59,198 bases of DNA from an uncultured Methylophaga sp. (GTDB lineage Bacteria > Pseudomonadota > Gammaproteobacteria > GCF-002020875). The notes beneath the pieces were generated by a model that searched no databases, was not told where the DNA came from, and saw only the letters and a list, made by a program, of their open reading frames with translations. The stretch lies in contig CALEHW010000027.1 in NCBI GenBank assembly GCA_937877715.1, positions 1 to 59,198 on the forward strand, in the 5' to 3' direction. Below are positions 30,099 to 43,090 of the stretch, one piece after another. Position 1 is the stretch's first letter; every line of letters begins with the position of its first letter. Position numbers and translations under genes: made by a program.

Positions 30099-33000
30099 CT
30101 ATTGAACTCCGATCTGTTGTTGCGGGGAAAAGGGGGCGCTGACAGGTGGCGTGGCCCGAGCCTTCTCAATCTTCTCAAGTTTTGGTTCATCCCAGGTTCC
30201 GGTCAGGTTATAGCGTGTGGTGATGATGCCATCTTTCTTGAACAGCTTCTGATAGAGCATAACCACCCCACCAACGGCTGCCCCTGCCGGTCCACCAAGC
30301 AGTGCCCCTGTTGCCGGAAGACTCTCCGAAATCTTTGGGCTGACCGAAACTACCTGATCATAATCCTGAGCCACGAGACCTGTCCTTCCTGATGCCTTGA
30401 TGGTAGCTGCAGATCCATCAATCCTCAGGTCACTGGTATGTGCATGACCATTCTGTACCATGAAAGAGCCCTCGATGGTATCAAATGGAAACCCCTTGTT
30501 GGTGATATCAGAGAAGTCCAGGGTCAGACGCCGCGCCAGTGTATGGACCCCCAACAGCCCAAATACCCTGCCAACCCCCTGCTCAACATCACGCAGCTGC
30601 CCCTTCTCCACCAGCAGCTGCAGCCGCCCTTCCATGGCACCAAGAGAGAAATCTGTAGGGCCTCCAGGCCACTCCGACTTTATCTGGATAGAGGTCACCC
30701 CACGGTCTATCTCTCCCCCATAATCGAACAGTGAGAGGATTTTGCCCAGCTCATCCCCGGTTACATGAATATTGAATCTGGAGGTGTCAGACCACGGACG
30801 CTGCATCCAGCTACCCTGTGCAGACACCATCATCGCCTCCGACTCCAGAGTTACGTCATCGAAGAAGAGACCACTCTTGGTCTGGTTAGCCTTGAAATGC
30901 AGCTTGCCGAAATCGATGCCATTGATTACGGTCTTGCGGCTGTTGACCACCATTGATGGCAACTGTGTGGAGTCAATGTCAACACCTGCGGCCGAGGTCC
31001 GCCCCGATAGCTCCTCATGATCTGCTCCCCAGTAGATATGGTCCAGCTTAACTGTCACTGCCGACTCCTGATCAAATGGCACCTTGATACTACCCTGAAG
31101 TTGATCACTACTGATTCCAACTCCCCAGTTACCCTTCTGGAAGATACCATCTACTGCATTACTATGCTGGCGGTTCACCACTACCGACAGGTTATTCAGC
31201 CGCTGCCCAAGGAGCACCGCTTCCATGGCATTGAGCGCAACTCTATGCACCCCGAATCCAGGCAAGCCAATCCCCCCCTTACTCTCAGAAAACTCTCTAC
31301 GCCATGCAAGCCACTCATCCAGATCCACCCTCCCAAGTGAACCCTGGATGGATACCTCATCAGAATATCGGTTTGCCGGATCGACCCCGGCCACCTCACC
31401 CAGCAGAATCAGTCCACTCCAGTTACCGCCATCACCACCTTTTTTCTGCAAATCTGCCATAAAGTGGTCGGGAGTTGAGAGACGCACCCTCTCAAGCTCC
31501 CCCGAACTGAGTGCCATGGTCAATGTGGTTGGCCAACTCTCCTGACCCAACTTGTTCAGCGGAGCTGGTAGCAACATCTCAACCCCTTTCAGGTTTGAAT
31601 GGAGATGAACCTCCATTACATTCTCATCAATCTTCTCACCCCTTCTGCTCAATCCAACCTTGAGGCGGCCACCCCACTGCAGCATTGGTTTTGCCTCTTC
31701 TGACTCAACGCCTTTCATTGATAGCGGAAGATGCATGCTCCCCTTCTCACCACCCCCCTGTGCAGCTCTGGCAAACCACCACTGCTCAAGCTTCTCTCCC
31801 AGCAGTTCACCCTCAAGCCCAACCACTAGCTCACTCTGCAACTCATAGCCTGCAGTAAATGCGGTGACTGTTACCGGACCTCCCAACAGCTCCCCCCTGA
31901 TCCCCTCAATCGAGAACCCCTCATTGGTGAATTCGACATTGCCCCGCACCTGTTCCAGCTCTAGCTCAAGATCCTTGAGCGATAGTCTGTTGCCATGGAG
32001 CTCCACCCTCCCCTCTACTTGAACCTGGCTACCCTTCTTCAGGGGAACCTCAACCCCAAGATCGAGAAAGGCGTAGCCATCCATTGAGAGTAGTGAGTTG
32101 AATTGGGTCGCACGCTGCTGCAGGGGGGTATTTTCCAGAGTGCGGAGCAGCTTCTTGCTCTCACTAACAATCTGTCCATGAATCATCAACGGACTCTTGC
32201 CAACCTGTTCACTCACCATCACCAGATCGTGGATGGGGTGGCCATCAATCTTCCCTCCATCCATCTCCATCTGCAGTGATTCGTTATGAAAAACCAGCTT
32301 GGCCTGGCCATTGGTAATGGTGGGCCACTCTGCTGCATAGTTGAGGTAGATGTCACGAATCTGCAAATCGGCAATAAACTCCCCTCCCCCCTGATCAAAA
32401 GGGAAACGGTTCAGAGGACCATTGAACACAATCCTGCCATCACTCAACTCTCCAGAGAGCAGCCCCGCTTTCAGCCAGCGTACCAGGCGTGGGTTCATTT
32501 TTGCCTCAGGCAGTTGGGTCATCAACGCCGCAACCCGCTGGGCCGACAGTCGTGCCTGCAGATCAACCACTGGGGAGCCGCCACCTGCCGGCATCAGCAG
32601 CTGCATTTTTCCCTTCAGCTCCAACTCTCCGAAGCTCCCCTGTAGTGTTTCTGAAGAGAGCAGGAGGCCTGCAGGATATTTTCTCCAGGCTACCGTGCCC
32701 TGCTGCAGCTCAATCTGCAGTGGTTGTGGATAGAGGTCACCGGCCCTAACCACTAGCTCTCCTGCAGTCGGTACAAATACCCCTCCCTGCTGACTGACCC
32801 CCAGTTGACCATTAATGCCCGAGAGCCCCTGTCCGGCCATGTTTTTAAGCCCCTGGATCGAGATATCTTTGACCTCCATCTGGGCCTCGACCTGATTTAT
32901 CAGGCTTGAACTGGTTGGATAGGATCTAAACTGAACCTGATGGAGCTCCCCAGCAACCAGAATTCCGTTCTCCCCACTGAAAAATGTTGTGTAGAGGCCA

Positions 33001-34079
33001 GATAATGCAGGCGATGAGACCAGATGAATATGGTCAGCTGCACCGAGCAGCAGATCCTTTCCAGAGCTATCCTTCCTGCGCTCTATCAATGCAGAGGATG
33101 GATGGTTGGTGCGCTCACTCTCGCTCTTGCCACCCCATACCAAACGATCCATCTGTAGCCGCCACTCATCATCGGCCCGCTTTTTCCAGAAAAACTCTCC
33201 CCCTGCAAGACCGGGCAGCTGCAGATCCTCAGTATCACGCTCCAGGGTTCCACGGCCCTTCTCCAGTCTCCCGGACAACCACTCACCCCACCACTCCAGG
33301 TCTGCACTCCCCTGTGCCAGTGGGATCCACGGATTCTGTACCCCTCCGATAAGGTTAGTCAGCTCAACACCCTTGCCCTGCATGTACATCTGCCCATCCC
33401 AGCCATATGGGTTCAGCAGATCACCAAACCACTCCAACCGCAGCTGAATTGGGGCTGATGATTCCCCAGCCAATACCACACTACCGCTTGCCTGGTGACG
33501 GTAACCGGAACTTACCAGCGTGAGGTCAACATCCGAGAGGTGCCATTGAAGATCTGAGAAATTCTCCTCACTTATCAGAACCTCTGCATCACTTATGGTC
33601 AGAGATGGCTGGCTAAAGAGCCAACCGATAAAAAACGGGGGCATTCCATCACCTTGGCTGCCACTCTCCAGAGAGAGACTGCCATCCCTGCGATGGATAA
33701 TAGCAAGCTTGGGGCGACTGATGGATAGCGTGGTGGTTACGATCTCACCAAAACTGATGGAGGATAGAATGTCTATCTGGATGCCGCCATCCTTGAAGGA
33801 GAGCTGTGGCTCCCCGGAGGCGGGATCGAAAACCGTGACATGGTGTGCAGTTATCTCCAGAAAGCGTCCATCCAAGGCCAGAGAGATCTCCTCAATCTTG
33901 ACCGGAACCCCAGCCTCTGCCCCAATCCATGACTCCAGATCATCATGGAACATCCCCGCCCCGGGCAACACGGTGCGCAGCAGTGCCAGAGAGAGTGCCG
34001 CCACCACCAGCACGGCAGCTACCAGGATCCAGAAGGTCCCCCAGAGTCCACGCAGAATATTTTTAAACCGGGACCACAT
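30099..34079 (-). CDS. yhdP: AsmA-like envelope protein YhdP
   Basis: The 1326-residue protein has one N-terminal transmembrane helix (TFWILVAAVLVVAALSLALL, about 15–34) and a long periplasmic body of repeating beta-strands. The C-terminal AsmA/DUF3971-type region contains TSIQIKSEWPGGPTDFSLGAMEG and RVFGLLGVHTLARRLTLDFSD, which is diagnostic of YhdP. With TamB and YdbH it is thought to form inner-to-outer-membrane conduits for phospholipid; that places it alongside the Mla system encoded 15 kb away. It is slightly longer than E. coli YhdP. The start overlaps the end of rng by 17 bases. Confidence 0.93.
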   Translation of the reverse strand: MWSRFKNILRGLWGTFWILVAAVLVVAALSLALLRTVLPGAGMFHDDLESWIGAEAGVPVKIEEISLALDGRFLEITAHHVTVFDPASGEPQLSFKDGGIQIDILSSISFGEIVTTTLSISRPKLAIIHRRDGSLSLESGSQGDGMPPFFIGWLFSQPSLTISDAEVLISEENFSDLQWHLSDVDLTLVSSGYRHQASGSVVLAGESSAPIQLRLEWFGDLLNPYGWDGQMYMQGKGVELTNLIGGVQNPWIPLAQGSADLEWWGEWLSGRLEKGRGTLERDTEDLQLPGLAGGEFFWKKRADDEWRLQMDRLVWGGKSESERTNHPSSALIERRKDSSGKDLLLGAADHIHLVSSPALSGLYTTFFSGENGILVAGELHQVQFRSYPTSSSLINQVEAQMEVKDISIQGLKNMAGQGLSGINGQLGVSQQGGVFVPTAGELVVRAGDLYPQPLQIELQQGTVAWRKYPAGLLLSSETLQGSFGELELKGKMQLLMPAGGGSPVVDLQARLSAQRVAALMTQLPEAKMNPRLVRWLKAGLLSGELSDGRIVFNGPLNRFPFDQGGGEFIADLQIRDIYLNYAAEWPTITNGQAKLVFHNESLQMEMDGGKIDGHPIHDLVMVSEQVGKSPLMIHGQIVSESKKLLRTLENTPLQQRATQFNSLLSMDGYAFLDLGVEVPLKKGSQVQVEGRVELHGNRLSLKDLELELEQVRGNVEFTNEGFSIEGIRGELLGGPVTVTAFTAGYELQSELVVGLEGELLGEKLEQWWFARAAQGGGEKGSMHLPLSMKGVESEEAKPMLQWGGRLKVGLSRRGEKIDENVMEVHLHSNLKGVEMLLPAPLNKLGQESWPTTLTMALSSGELERVRLSTPDHFMADLQKKGGDGGNWSGLILLGEVAGVDPANRYSDEVSIQGSLGRVDLDEWLAWRREFSESKGGIGLPGFGVHRVALNAMEAVLLGQRLNNLSVVVNRQHSNAVDGIFQKGNWGVGISSDQLQGSIKVPFDQESAVTVKLDHIYWGADHEELSGRTSAAGVDIDSTQLPSMVVNSRKTVINGIDFGKLHFKANQTKSGLFFDDVTLESEAMMVSAQGSWMQRPWSDTSRFNIHVTGDELGKILSLFDYGGEIDRGVTSIQIKSEWPGGPTDFSLGAMEGRLQLLVEKGQLRDVEQGVGRVFGLLGVHTLARRLTLDFSDITNKGFPFDTIEGSFMVQNGHAHTSDLRIDGSAATIKASGRTGLVAQDYDQVVSVSPKISESLPATGALLGGPAGAAVGGVVMLYQKLFKKDGIITTRYNLTGTWDEPKLEKIEKARATPPVSAPFSPQQQIGVQ

Positions 34080-35535
34080 CGAATTGTTCAGAGGTATAGA
34101 AGGTCTCTACCTGGAGGCGTACCGGTTTACCGATAAACTCCTCCAGCTCTGCCAGACTTGCCGACTCCTCATCCAGCAGCAGATCTGTTATCTCCTGTGC
34201 CGCCAGAACCAGGAACTCTCTGGAGTCCTCATATTGGCGATACTCCCGAATGATCTCACGGAAGATCTCATAACAGACTGTCTCTGGGGTCTTCAGATAG
34301 CCTCTCCCCTCACAGGTCGGGCAGGTCTCACAGAGCACATGCTCCAGGCTCTCTCGAGTACGTTTGCGTGTCATCTCCACCAGCCCCAGTGAGGAGACAG
34401 CACTGACATGGGTTCGTGCATGGTCCAAATCGAGATGCTTCTGCAGAGAGCGCATAACCTGCTGACGGTGGTGCTCATCTTCCATGTCGATCAGATCCAG
34501 GATGATGATCCCGCCCAAGTTTCTCAGCCGCAACTGTCGTGCAATAGCCTGTGTTGCCTCCAGATTGGTCTTGAAGATGGTCTCTTCCAGATTATGATGC
34601 CCCACAAAGGAGCCAGTATTGACATCAATTGTCGTCATCGCCTCAGTCTGGTCGATAATCAGATAACCGCCCGACTTTAGTGGTACCTTGCGCTGTAGTG
34701 CCTTCTGGATCTCATCCTCAACCGAGAAGAGATCAAATATCGGACACTCCCCGGGATAATATTCAACCCTAGATGCCAAATCAGGGTTGAAGCGTGCGGC
34801 AAACTCCCGGCAACTCTCCCATGTCTGCCTAGAGTCGATCCGAACACGCTCCACACTATCCTTAAGCTGATCACGAATGGTGCGCTGCTCCAGTGGCAGA
34901 TCACGATGAACCAGAGAGCGGGACTTCACCTTCCTCGCAGTCTCCTGGACAGACTCCCATATCTTGTATAGAAGCTTGGCCTCATGCAGCAGATCAGCCT
35001 CAGGAATCCCCTCTCCTGCAGTACGCACAATAAAGCCGCCATATCCACCCTCAGCCACAGCCTGCTGAATCATCGCCCGCAGCCGTTCTCGCTCGCCCTC
35101 ATCCTCAATACGCTGCGAAACCCCAATGCACTGTACTGATGGCATAAAGACAAGATAGCGTGAAGGGATCGAGATCTGTGTAGTCAGTCGCGCCCCCTTG
35201 CTCCCCAGTGGGTCCTTGACCACCTGCACCAATAGTTCCTGGCCATCAGATACAAGTTTTGTAATCTGCTGCATCTCCTGGTCACAGTCTATCTCGTCAC
35301 TCACATCGCGTGGACGAATATCCGATGCGTGGAGAAAAGCTGCACGTTCGAGTCCAATATCGACAAAAGCAGCCTGCATTCCAGGCAGTACCCGGCTCAC
35401 CTTCCCCTTGTATATATTGCCAACTATTCCAAGGTGGCTTCTACGCTCAATGTAGATCTCCTGCAGTACCCCATTCTCCACCAGCGCAGAGCGGGTCTCC
35501 TGCGGCGTTACATTGATCAGAATCTCGGTGCTCAC
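34063..35535 (-). CDS. rng: Ribonuclease G
   Basis: From GTG 35535 there are 490 residues: an N-terminal S1-like domain (IVGNIYKGKVSRVLPGMQAAFVDIG), the RNase E/G catalytic core with Asp ligands in MTTIDVNTGSF and IIILDLIDME, and the C-terminal zinc-link motif CETCPTCEGRG. RNase G processes 16S rRNA 5' ends and degrades some mRNAs. It lacks the long RNase E scaffold tail. The GTG matches the family N-terminus (STEILINVTP); ATG 35562 would add nine residues. The maf gene that commonly sits between rng and rlmH is missing; positions 35563–35672 show no gene. Confidence 0.94.
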   Translation of the reverse strand: MSTEILINVTPQETRSALVENGVLQEIYIERRSHLGIVGNIYKGKVSRVLPGMQAAFVDIGLERAAFLHASDIRPRDVSDEIDCDQEMQQITKLVSDGQELLVQVVKDPLGSKGARLTTQISIPSRYLVFMPSVQCIGVSQRIEDEGERERLRAMIQQAVAEGGYGGFIVRTAGEGIPEADLLHEAKLLYKIWESVQETARKVKSRSLVHRDLPLEQRTIRDQLKDSVERVRIDSRQTWESCREFAARFNPDLASRVEYYPGECPIFDLFSVEDEIQKALQRKVPLKSGGYLIIDQTEAMTTIDVNTGSFVGHHNLEETIFKTNLEATQAIARQLRLRNLGGIIILDLIDMEDEHHRQQVMRSLQKHLDLDHARTHVSAVSSLGLVEMTRKRTRESLEHVLCETCPTCEGRGYLKTPETVCYEIFREIIREYRQYEDSREFLVLAAQEITDLLLDEESASLAELEEFIGKPVRLQVETFYTSEQFDVVPV

Positions 35536-35672
35536 AATAGATTGGTCCCTGTCACAATCCATGCAGCCATCTTCACCCCTCTTGGTGAGGTTAATGCCAT
35601 GACAATGTGTGGATAACTCTCCATCCGTAGATTCTACCCGAAACCCTGCAATCTTGTAGTTGGAATAGTGGG

Positions 35673-36143
35673 TTATGAACGGTGATATGGGTGTTTATTG
35701 ACCACGGTCCAGCCACGATAGAGCTGCTCCGCAACCACCACTCGAACCAGTGGGTGCGGGAGCGTCAAGTTTGAGAGTGACCAACTCTGCTGTGCCTGTT
35801 GCAGACACTGCTGTGATAGTCCATCCGCCCCCCCAACCAGAAGTGATACCCCAGCCCCATCCCGCAACCACCTCTCCATCTGTTGCGACAACTTCTCCGT
35901 TGACCAGGATGCCCCCTTAACATCAAGTGTGATCACCAGATCACCCTTGGGGATCGCCGCCAGAATTCGTCTCCCCTCCTGCTCCTTCCAGCGTTGCGGG
36001 GAGCCACTACGCCCCCTCTTCTCTGCCTCGATCTCAATCAGATTTAGGCTGCACTCACGTGGCATACGGCGGGCGTACTCGGAAAATCCCTGCCCCACCC
36101 AGGATGGCATCTTGCGGCCGACAGCAATCAGGGTGACTTTCAC
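35673..36143 (-). CDS. rlmH: 23S rRNA pseudouridine1915 N3-methyltransferase
   Basis: The 156-residue SPOUT methyltransferase has the knot-forming segments VSLLVGGADGLSQQ and LTLPHPLVRVVVAEQLYRGWTVVNKHPYHRS, which are signature RlmH. It methylates pseudouridine 1915 in helix 69 of assembled 70S ribosomes using S-adenosylmethionine. It starts with GTG in a GTGA overlap with rsfS, the usual order in this cluster. Confidence 0.96.
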   Translation of the reverse strand: MKVTLIAVGRKMPSWVGQGFSEYARRMPRECSLNLIEIEAEKRGRSGSPQRWKEQEGRRILAAIPKGDLVITLDVKGASWSTEKLSQQMERWLRDGAGVSLLVGGADGLSQQCLQQAQQSWSLSNLTLPHPLVRVVVAEQLYRGWTVVNKHPYHRS

Positions 36144-36478
36144 CCATCCTCTCTCTTAAAATCTGTCCAGAATTGCTCCAGGTTATAGTAGTCCCTAGTC
36201 TCCGGGAGCATGGCATGAACCACAATATCACCCAGATCGATCAACACCCACTCTCCTGAATCTTCTCCCTCCCGTCCCAGCGGTGGCACACCCACCCTCT
36301 TTGCCTCCATCACCACGCTCTCTGCCAACGAACGTACGTGCCTGCTGGAGGTTCCACTTGCGATTATCAAGCGACTGGTCACATCGGTCATCTCCGACAC
36401 ATCCACCACCGAGATCTCCCTCCCTTTTAGCTCCTCCAAGGCGTGAACTGCCAACTGCTCCAGTTCATCAATGGACAT
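36140..36478 (-). CDS. rsfS: Ribosomal silencing factor RsfS
   Basis: The conserved RsfS domain runs from SIDELEQLAVHALEELKG through SGTSSRHVRSLAESVVMEAKR to DLGDIVVHAMLPETRDYYNLEQFW. ATG 36478 gives 112 residues and aligns with the E. coli N-terminus. ATG 36523, just after the nadD stop, would add 15 charged residues and has AAGGA 11 nt upstream, so either may be used. RsfS binds ribosomal protein uL14 and blocks subunit joining under nutrient limitation. Confidence 0.93.
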   Translation of the reverse strand: MSIDELEQLAVHALEELKGREISVVDVSEMTDVTSRLIIASGTSSRHVRSLAESVVMEAKRVGVPPLGREGEDSGEWVLIDLGDIVVHAMLPETRDYYNLEQFWTDFKREDG

Positions 36479-36524
36479 CTGCTCTCTCTCTAAATCATCT
36501 CTTTCTGTCTTCTCACTTACCATC

Positions 36525-37196
36525 TCAATTACATTCCTTGTGGTTAACCTGATAACACTCAATTACATCTTCCCTGATGGAGTCGGGCAGAAGAAACCGG
36601 GGATCTCCGCCTCGACCGACTACTGCACGAATCCCCGTAGAGGAGATATCCAGTGGAGTTACTGGATGGAAAAAGATCCTGCCGCCGCCAATTGTTGCAG
36701 GGGTCTGGTGCAGCTCTTCAATTCGCTCACTCTTACGTCCCTGCAGCAGCTTCCCGATCTCACCCTCTCCAGGAGTCTGAAATCCAGGGCGGTGGGTAAC
36801 TACTATATGCGCATGGTCCAACAACTCCTGCCAGCGGTGCCAGCTCTCTATCTGCAAGAAGGCATCCATCCCCAGGATCAGAGAAAGTGGCCGCCCCGGG
36901 AACTCAGCACTGAGTGACTCCAGCGTCACTACCATCCACGACGGACTCTCCCGCTCCACCTCCCGCAGATCCACCACAAACTGGGTAACCCCCTCCACTG
37001 CACTCTGTAGCCAGTGGACACGCTTCTCTAGCGAGGCCACCGGTTGCTCACGGTGTACCGGTACCCTGTTGGGGATAAAACAGACCCGCTCAAATCCCAG
37101 CGCCTCACACAGCTCCAGTGCGGGACGCAGATGGCCAAAATGGACCGGATCGAAGGTTCCACCCATGATACCGATTGGTGCTGATGAGCTCTGCAC
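36525..37196 (-). CDS. nadD: Nicotinate-nucleotide adenylyltransferase
   Basis: The 223-residue nucleotidyltransferase starts at GTG 37196. It has the ATP-binding GGTFDPVHFGHLRP motif, the pyridine-binding FIPNRVPVHRE segment, and the late DISSTGIRAVV motif of the NadD family. It makes nicotinic acid adenine dinucleotide on the way to NAD. It follows proA by 25 bases and is followed at once by rsfS. Confidence 0.95.
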   Translation of the reverse strand: MQSSSAPIGIMGGTFDPVHFGHLRPALELCEALGFERVCFIPNRVPVHREQPVASLEKRVHWLQSAVEGVTQFVVDLREVERESPSWMVVTLESLSAEFPGRPLSLILGMDAFLQIESWHRWQELLDHAHIVVTHRPGFQTPGEGEIGKLLQGRKSERIEELHQTPATIGGGRIFFHPVTPLDISSTGIRAVVGRGGDPRFLLPDSIREDVIECYQVNHKECN

Positions 37197-37221
37197 AGTA
37201 ACTATCTAGATCACTGATGAT

Positions 37222-38478
37222 CTATTGACGAATATGGCCATCACCCAGCACGATAAATTTCTGTGAGGTCAGCCCCTCCAGACCGACCGGTCCACGCACA
37301 TGGATCTTGTCAGTACTGATGCCGATCTCTGCACCCAGACCATACTCAAAACCATCAGCAAAGCGGGTCGATGCATTGACCATCACCGAGCTGGAGTCCA
37401 CCTCAGCCATAAAGCGCCGCGCACGACTGTAGCTCTCGGTAACAATGGACTCGGTATGGCCAGAGCCGTGGTGGTGGATATGGTCCATCGCCTCATCAAT
37501 ACCTGTCACTACACGAATGGAGAGGATAGGAGCCAGATACTCCTCATCCCAATCCTCGTCTGTTGCTGCAGCAATTCCGGGGATGATACTCCTGGTCGCC
37601 TCACAACCACGCAACTCAACCCCCTCCTGCTGGTACTGCTCTGCAAGGGTCGGCAGGTAGTCTGCGGCAACATCCTCTGCCACTAGTAGAGTCTCCATCG
37701 CGTTACAGACCCCATAGCGGTGGGTCTTGGCGTTGAAGGCAATATCAATCGCCTTTGTACGGTCAGCCTGGTCATCGATATATACGTGACAGATACCATG
37801 CAGATGTTTAATCACGGGAATACGTGCATCCTCACTTATCCTCTCAATCAGCCCCTTGCCGCCTCGCGGGATGATCACATCCACATAACTGCTCATGGTG
37901 ATCAACTCTCCTACCGCCTCACGATCCGCAGTCTCGACCACCTGAACCGCATCTGCCGGCAACCCAGCCTTCGCAAGCCCCTGGTGAATCAGCGCAGCGA
38001 TCGCCTGGTTGGAGTGGAATGCCTCAGATCCTCCCCTGAGAATGGCCGCATTGCCAGATTTCAGACAGAGCACAGCTGCATCCGCAGTTACGTTGGGACG
38101 AGACTCATAGATGATACCAATCACCCCCAGTGGAACCCGCATCTTGCCAACCTGAATACCGGATGGGCGATAGTTGAGACCACTTATCTCCCCCACAGGA
38201 TCCGGCAGGGCAGCAATCTGTCGCAACCCTTCTGCCATACTGTTGACCCGCTCCTCATTGAGCTCCAAGCGATCCAGTAGAGCTGCATCCAGCCCCCGCT
38301 CCCGGCCAGCATCCATGTCTCTGCTGTTGGCGCCAAGCAGGCTCTCCATCGACTGCTCCAACAGGTCAGCCGTCGCCTCCAGCGCCCTGTTTTTCAGGGT
38401 ACTCTCTGCCCGTGCCATGGCACGTGATGCCCCGCGTGCACGTGCCCCTACTTCCTGCATGTATTTCTGAATATCCAT
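37222..38478 (-). CDS. proA: Glutamate-5-semialdehyde dehydrogenase (gamma-glutamyl phosphate reductase)
   Basis: The 418-residue protein matches Pro[44 protein letters not shown], and the catalytic cysteine region [14 protein letters not shown], with [15 protein letters not shown] near the end. It reduces gamma-glutamyl phosphate to glutamate semialdehyde in proline synthesis. The proA–nadD–rsfS–rlmH order is widespread in this phylum. Confidence 0.96.
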   Translation of the reverse strand: MDIQKYMQEVGARARGASRAMARAESTLKNRALEATADLLEQSMESLLGANSRDMDAGRERGLDAALLDRLELNEERVNSMAEGLRQIAALPDPVGEISGLNYRPSGIQVGKMRVPLGVIGIIYESRPNVTADAAVLCLKSGNAAILRGGSEAFHSNQAIAALIHQGLAKAGLPADAVQVVETADREAVGELITMSSYVDVIIPRGGKGLIERISEDARIPVIKHLHGICHVYIDDQADRTKAIDIAFNAKTHRYGVCNAMETLLVAEDVAADYLPTLAEQYQQEGVELRGCEATRSIIPGIAAATDEDWDEEYLAPILSIRVVTGIDEAMDHIHHHGSGHTESIVTESYSRARRFMAEVDSSSVMVNASTRFADGFEYGLGAEIGISTDKIHVRGPVGLEGLTSQKFIVLGDGHIRQ

Positions 38479-38491
38479 CTCTTGTTCCTGT

Positions 38492-39493
38492 CTAAGCTAT
38501 TGTGGCACGAACCACAAAATCCTCTAATCCACTCCACGGATCACCATCGTGCATCCCCTTGCCTGCACGCTCGATCAACCCAAGTTGTCGGACCAATGCA
38601 ATAACTCTTTTTTCCCCTAGGCGGTTGAGGGTTGCAGTAAACATTGGCTGCCGCTTTCTCCACATTGGGTTGTACTCCAGGGGCTGGTGGGCAGAGGGGT
38701 TCTGCTCCACCGCCATTGCCGCCAGCTCACGGAGGTCACGAATTACGCTCCAGAGTACCACCTGGATCGCCGCCCCCTCCTCGCGTAGCCCGTGGAGAAT
38801 GCACAGCGCCCGCGCACGCTCCCCTGCCAACAAGGCGTCCGAGAACTTGAATACATTGAAACGTGCGCTATTGGCCACCAGAGAGACAACCATCTGCTCA
38901 TCAACAGAAGTTCCCGGCTCGACCAGCAAAGTCAACTTCTCGATCTCCTGGAGTGCGGCCAGCAGATTCCCCTCGACCCGTTCTGCAATCAACTCGGTAG
39001 CTGCGGCAGTCGCCTCCAATCCTGCACTCCTCATCCGCTGCATGATCCAGCCCGGCATCTGCCGAATCTCCACCGGCCAGACCTGAACAGTAATACCGCA
39101 CTGCTCGATACTCTTGTACCACTTCGATTTTTGCGCTGAACCATCGAGCTTACCGGAGATAATCAGCAGCACCTTGTCATTCGGCGGAGTCTCACACCAC
39201 TCCGTCAACGCCTTGCCCCCATCACGCCCAGGCTTTCCTGTGGGCAGACGCAGATCAACTACCTTTTTTTCCGCAAACAAGGAGAGCGCACTCCCCTCTG
39301 CATTAAGCTCATCCCAGCGAAACCCACTTCCCACAGTAAGAACTGTGCGCTCGTCAAAACCTTTTTTTCTGAAGGCCGATCTCGCCTGGTCTGCCAACTC
39401 ATCAAGCAGCAGTGGTTCATCCCCGCTGAATAGATAGACCGGGGCGATCTCACCCCTTAGCTGGTTTGCCAGTGCCTCCGACTTTAGCCTCAT
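38492..39493 (-). CDS. holA: DNA polymerase III delta subunit
   Basis: The 333-residue protein matches Hol[19 protein letters not shown] (degenerate nucleotide-binding loop), [37 protein letters not shown], and the C-terminal collar domain. Delta opens the beta clamp as part of the clamp loader. The ATG at 39493 overlaps the lptE stop as ATGA, the standard lptE–holA linkage. Confidence 0.94.
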   Translation of the reverse strand: MRLKSEALANQLRGEIAPVYLFSGDEPLLLDELADQARSAFRKKGFDERTVLTVGSGFRWDELNAEGSALSLFAEKKVVDLRLPTGKPGRDGGKALTEWCETPPNDKVLLIISGKLDGSAQKSKWYKSIEQCGITVQVWPVEIRQMPGWIMQRMRSAGLEATAAATELIAERVEGNLLAALQEIEKLTLLVEPGTSVDEQMVVSLVANSARFNVFKFSDALLAGERARALCILHGLREEGAAIQVVLWSVIRDLRELAAMAVEQNPSAHQPLEYNPMWRKRQPMFTATLNRLGEKRVIALVRQLGLIERAGKGMHDGDPWSGLEDFVVRATIA

Positions 39494-39984
39494 CGGCGGC
39501 GCAGTGCACGCAACAGGTCACGCACGGTCTCTCGGATCATCACCTCACGCAGATGCTTCTCCTCCTGCTCCTTACCAAGCACCTCGGTCCCACTGTATTT
39601 GTAACTCTCGCTCTGTTTGATCTCTCCCTGATCAAGAACTGCACCATCCACCGATCTCAGCTTCCACGCTACCCGATAGCTCAGCGCATACTCACTAACC
39701 TTGCCGGTACTACTGTCTACAGTGGTAACCCGACGGGAAAAGGTCTCGCTACTTAGCTCCAGGGTCGAGGTTGCTGACGACTCATGCTGTACAATAGCGC
39801 CATTGGTGCGACGCACCCCATCCTCGACCGCACGGATCAACTCAGTCGAGACTCCAACCCCATCAATCCGGGTGGCCTCCATCTCATCAGGCAGGATGAC
39901 CACCCCACGTAGATGAAAGCCACAACCTTGCAACAGCAGAAGGGTGAGCAATGAGGAGATGAATAGGGTTTTGATTGCTTTCAT
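39490..39984 (-). CDS. lptE: LPS assembly lipoprotein LptE
   Basis: The 164-residue precursor has a lipoprotein signal (LFISSLLTLLLLQGCGFHLRG) with the lipobox LLQGC, so it would be acylated on Cys21. The mature part resembles LptE: GFHLRG, then ATRIDGVG, and a C-terminal helix. LptE plugs the LptD barrel that places LPS in the outer leaflet. Together with lptCAB at 20 kb, four Lpt components are encoded in this window. Confidence 0.92.
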   Translation of the reverse strand: MKAIKTLFISSLLTLLLLQGCGFHLRGVVILPDEMEATRIDGVGVSTELIRAVEDGVRRTNGAIVQHESSATSTLELSSETFSRRVTTVDSSTGKVSEYALSYRVAWKLRSVDGAVLDQGEIKQSESYKYSGTEVLGKEQEEKHLREVMIRETVRDLLRALRRR

Positions 39985-39989
39985 TGGCT

Positions 39990-42539
<2,550 letters not shown>

Positions 42540-42565
42540 TCAATTTTGTCGATCAGGAGTCAACC

Positions 42566-43075
42566 ATGTCCTCAGAAAAAGAGTCTGCCCTTATCCACCT
42601 CTACCACTCCATGCGCAACCATATCCAGGATGCGGTCAATGAGGGTAGAGAGCATCTACCCTCAGTCAAGCAGTTGGTAGATGATGCAAAAGAGAAGGTG
42701 TCAGAACTGGATGAACGGACTCGTGAGGAGGCCGAGGAGATCGGCGAATATCTGCAGCGTGATCTGGAGACGGCAGGCAACTACCTGGCCGAGACCGGCG
42801 AGGATCTGGGGCGCTGGTTCCATATGGAGGAGACCCTGATTGAGGATCGACTCAGAGATCTATTTGCACAGATTGCCGATCCAACTCAGATTGCACTCAG
42901 GCGCTTGGATGCGGCCGCCCGTCACGCCCAGAACTACCATAGCGGTGAGATTATAGGGATGGGGAAACTGGAGTGCTTGCAGTGTGGTCATGCCATTCAA
43001 TTTGACAAGACCTCCATAATTCCGGAGTGCCCAGAATGCAAAGGAACCACATTCCGTCGCCCGGAGGGGAAATAG
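42566..43075 (+). CDS. ybeL: Zinc-ribbon protein of the YbeL family (DUF1451)
   Basis: The 169-residue protein is mostly a charged, helical, probably coiled-coil region (about 1–130) followed by a C-terminal zinc ribbon with two CxxC pairs (CLQCGHAIQF and CPECKGTTF). E. coli YbeL, a protein of unknown function near leuS, has the same plan. The CAGGAG Shine-Dalgarno sequence is well placed before ATG 42566. It is divergent from leuS; the 113-bp gap contains a TATAAT at 42483–42488 but no clear -35. Confidence 0.85.
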   Translation: MSSEKESALIHLYHSMRNHIQDAVNEGREHLPSVKQLVDDAKEKVSELDERTREEAEEIGEYLQRDLETAGNYLAETGEDLGRWFHMEETLIEDRLRDLFAQIADPTQIALRRLDAAARHAQNYHSGEIIGMGKLECLQCGHAIQFDKTSIIPECPECKGTTFRRPEGK

Positions 43076-43090
43076 CCGGCAGAGCAGCAG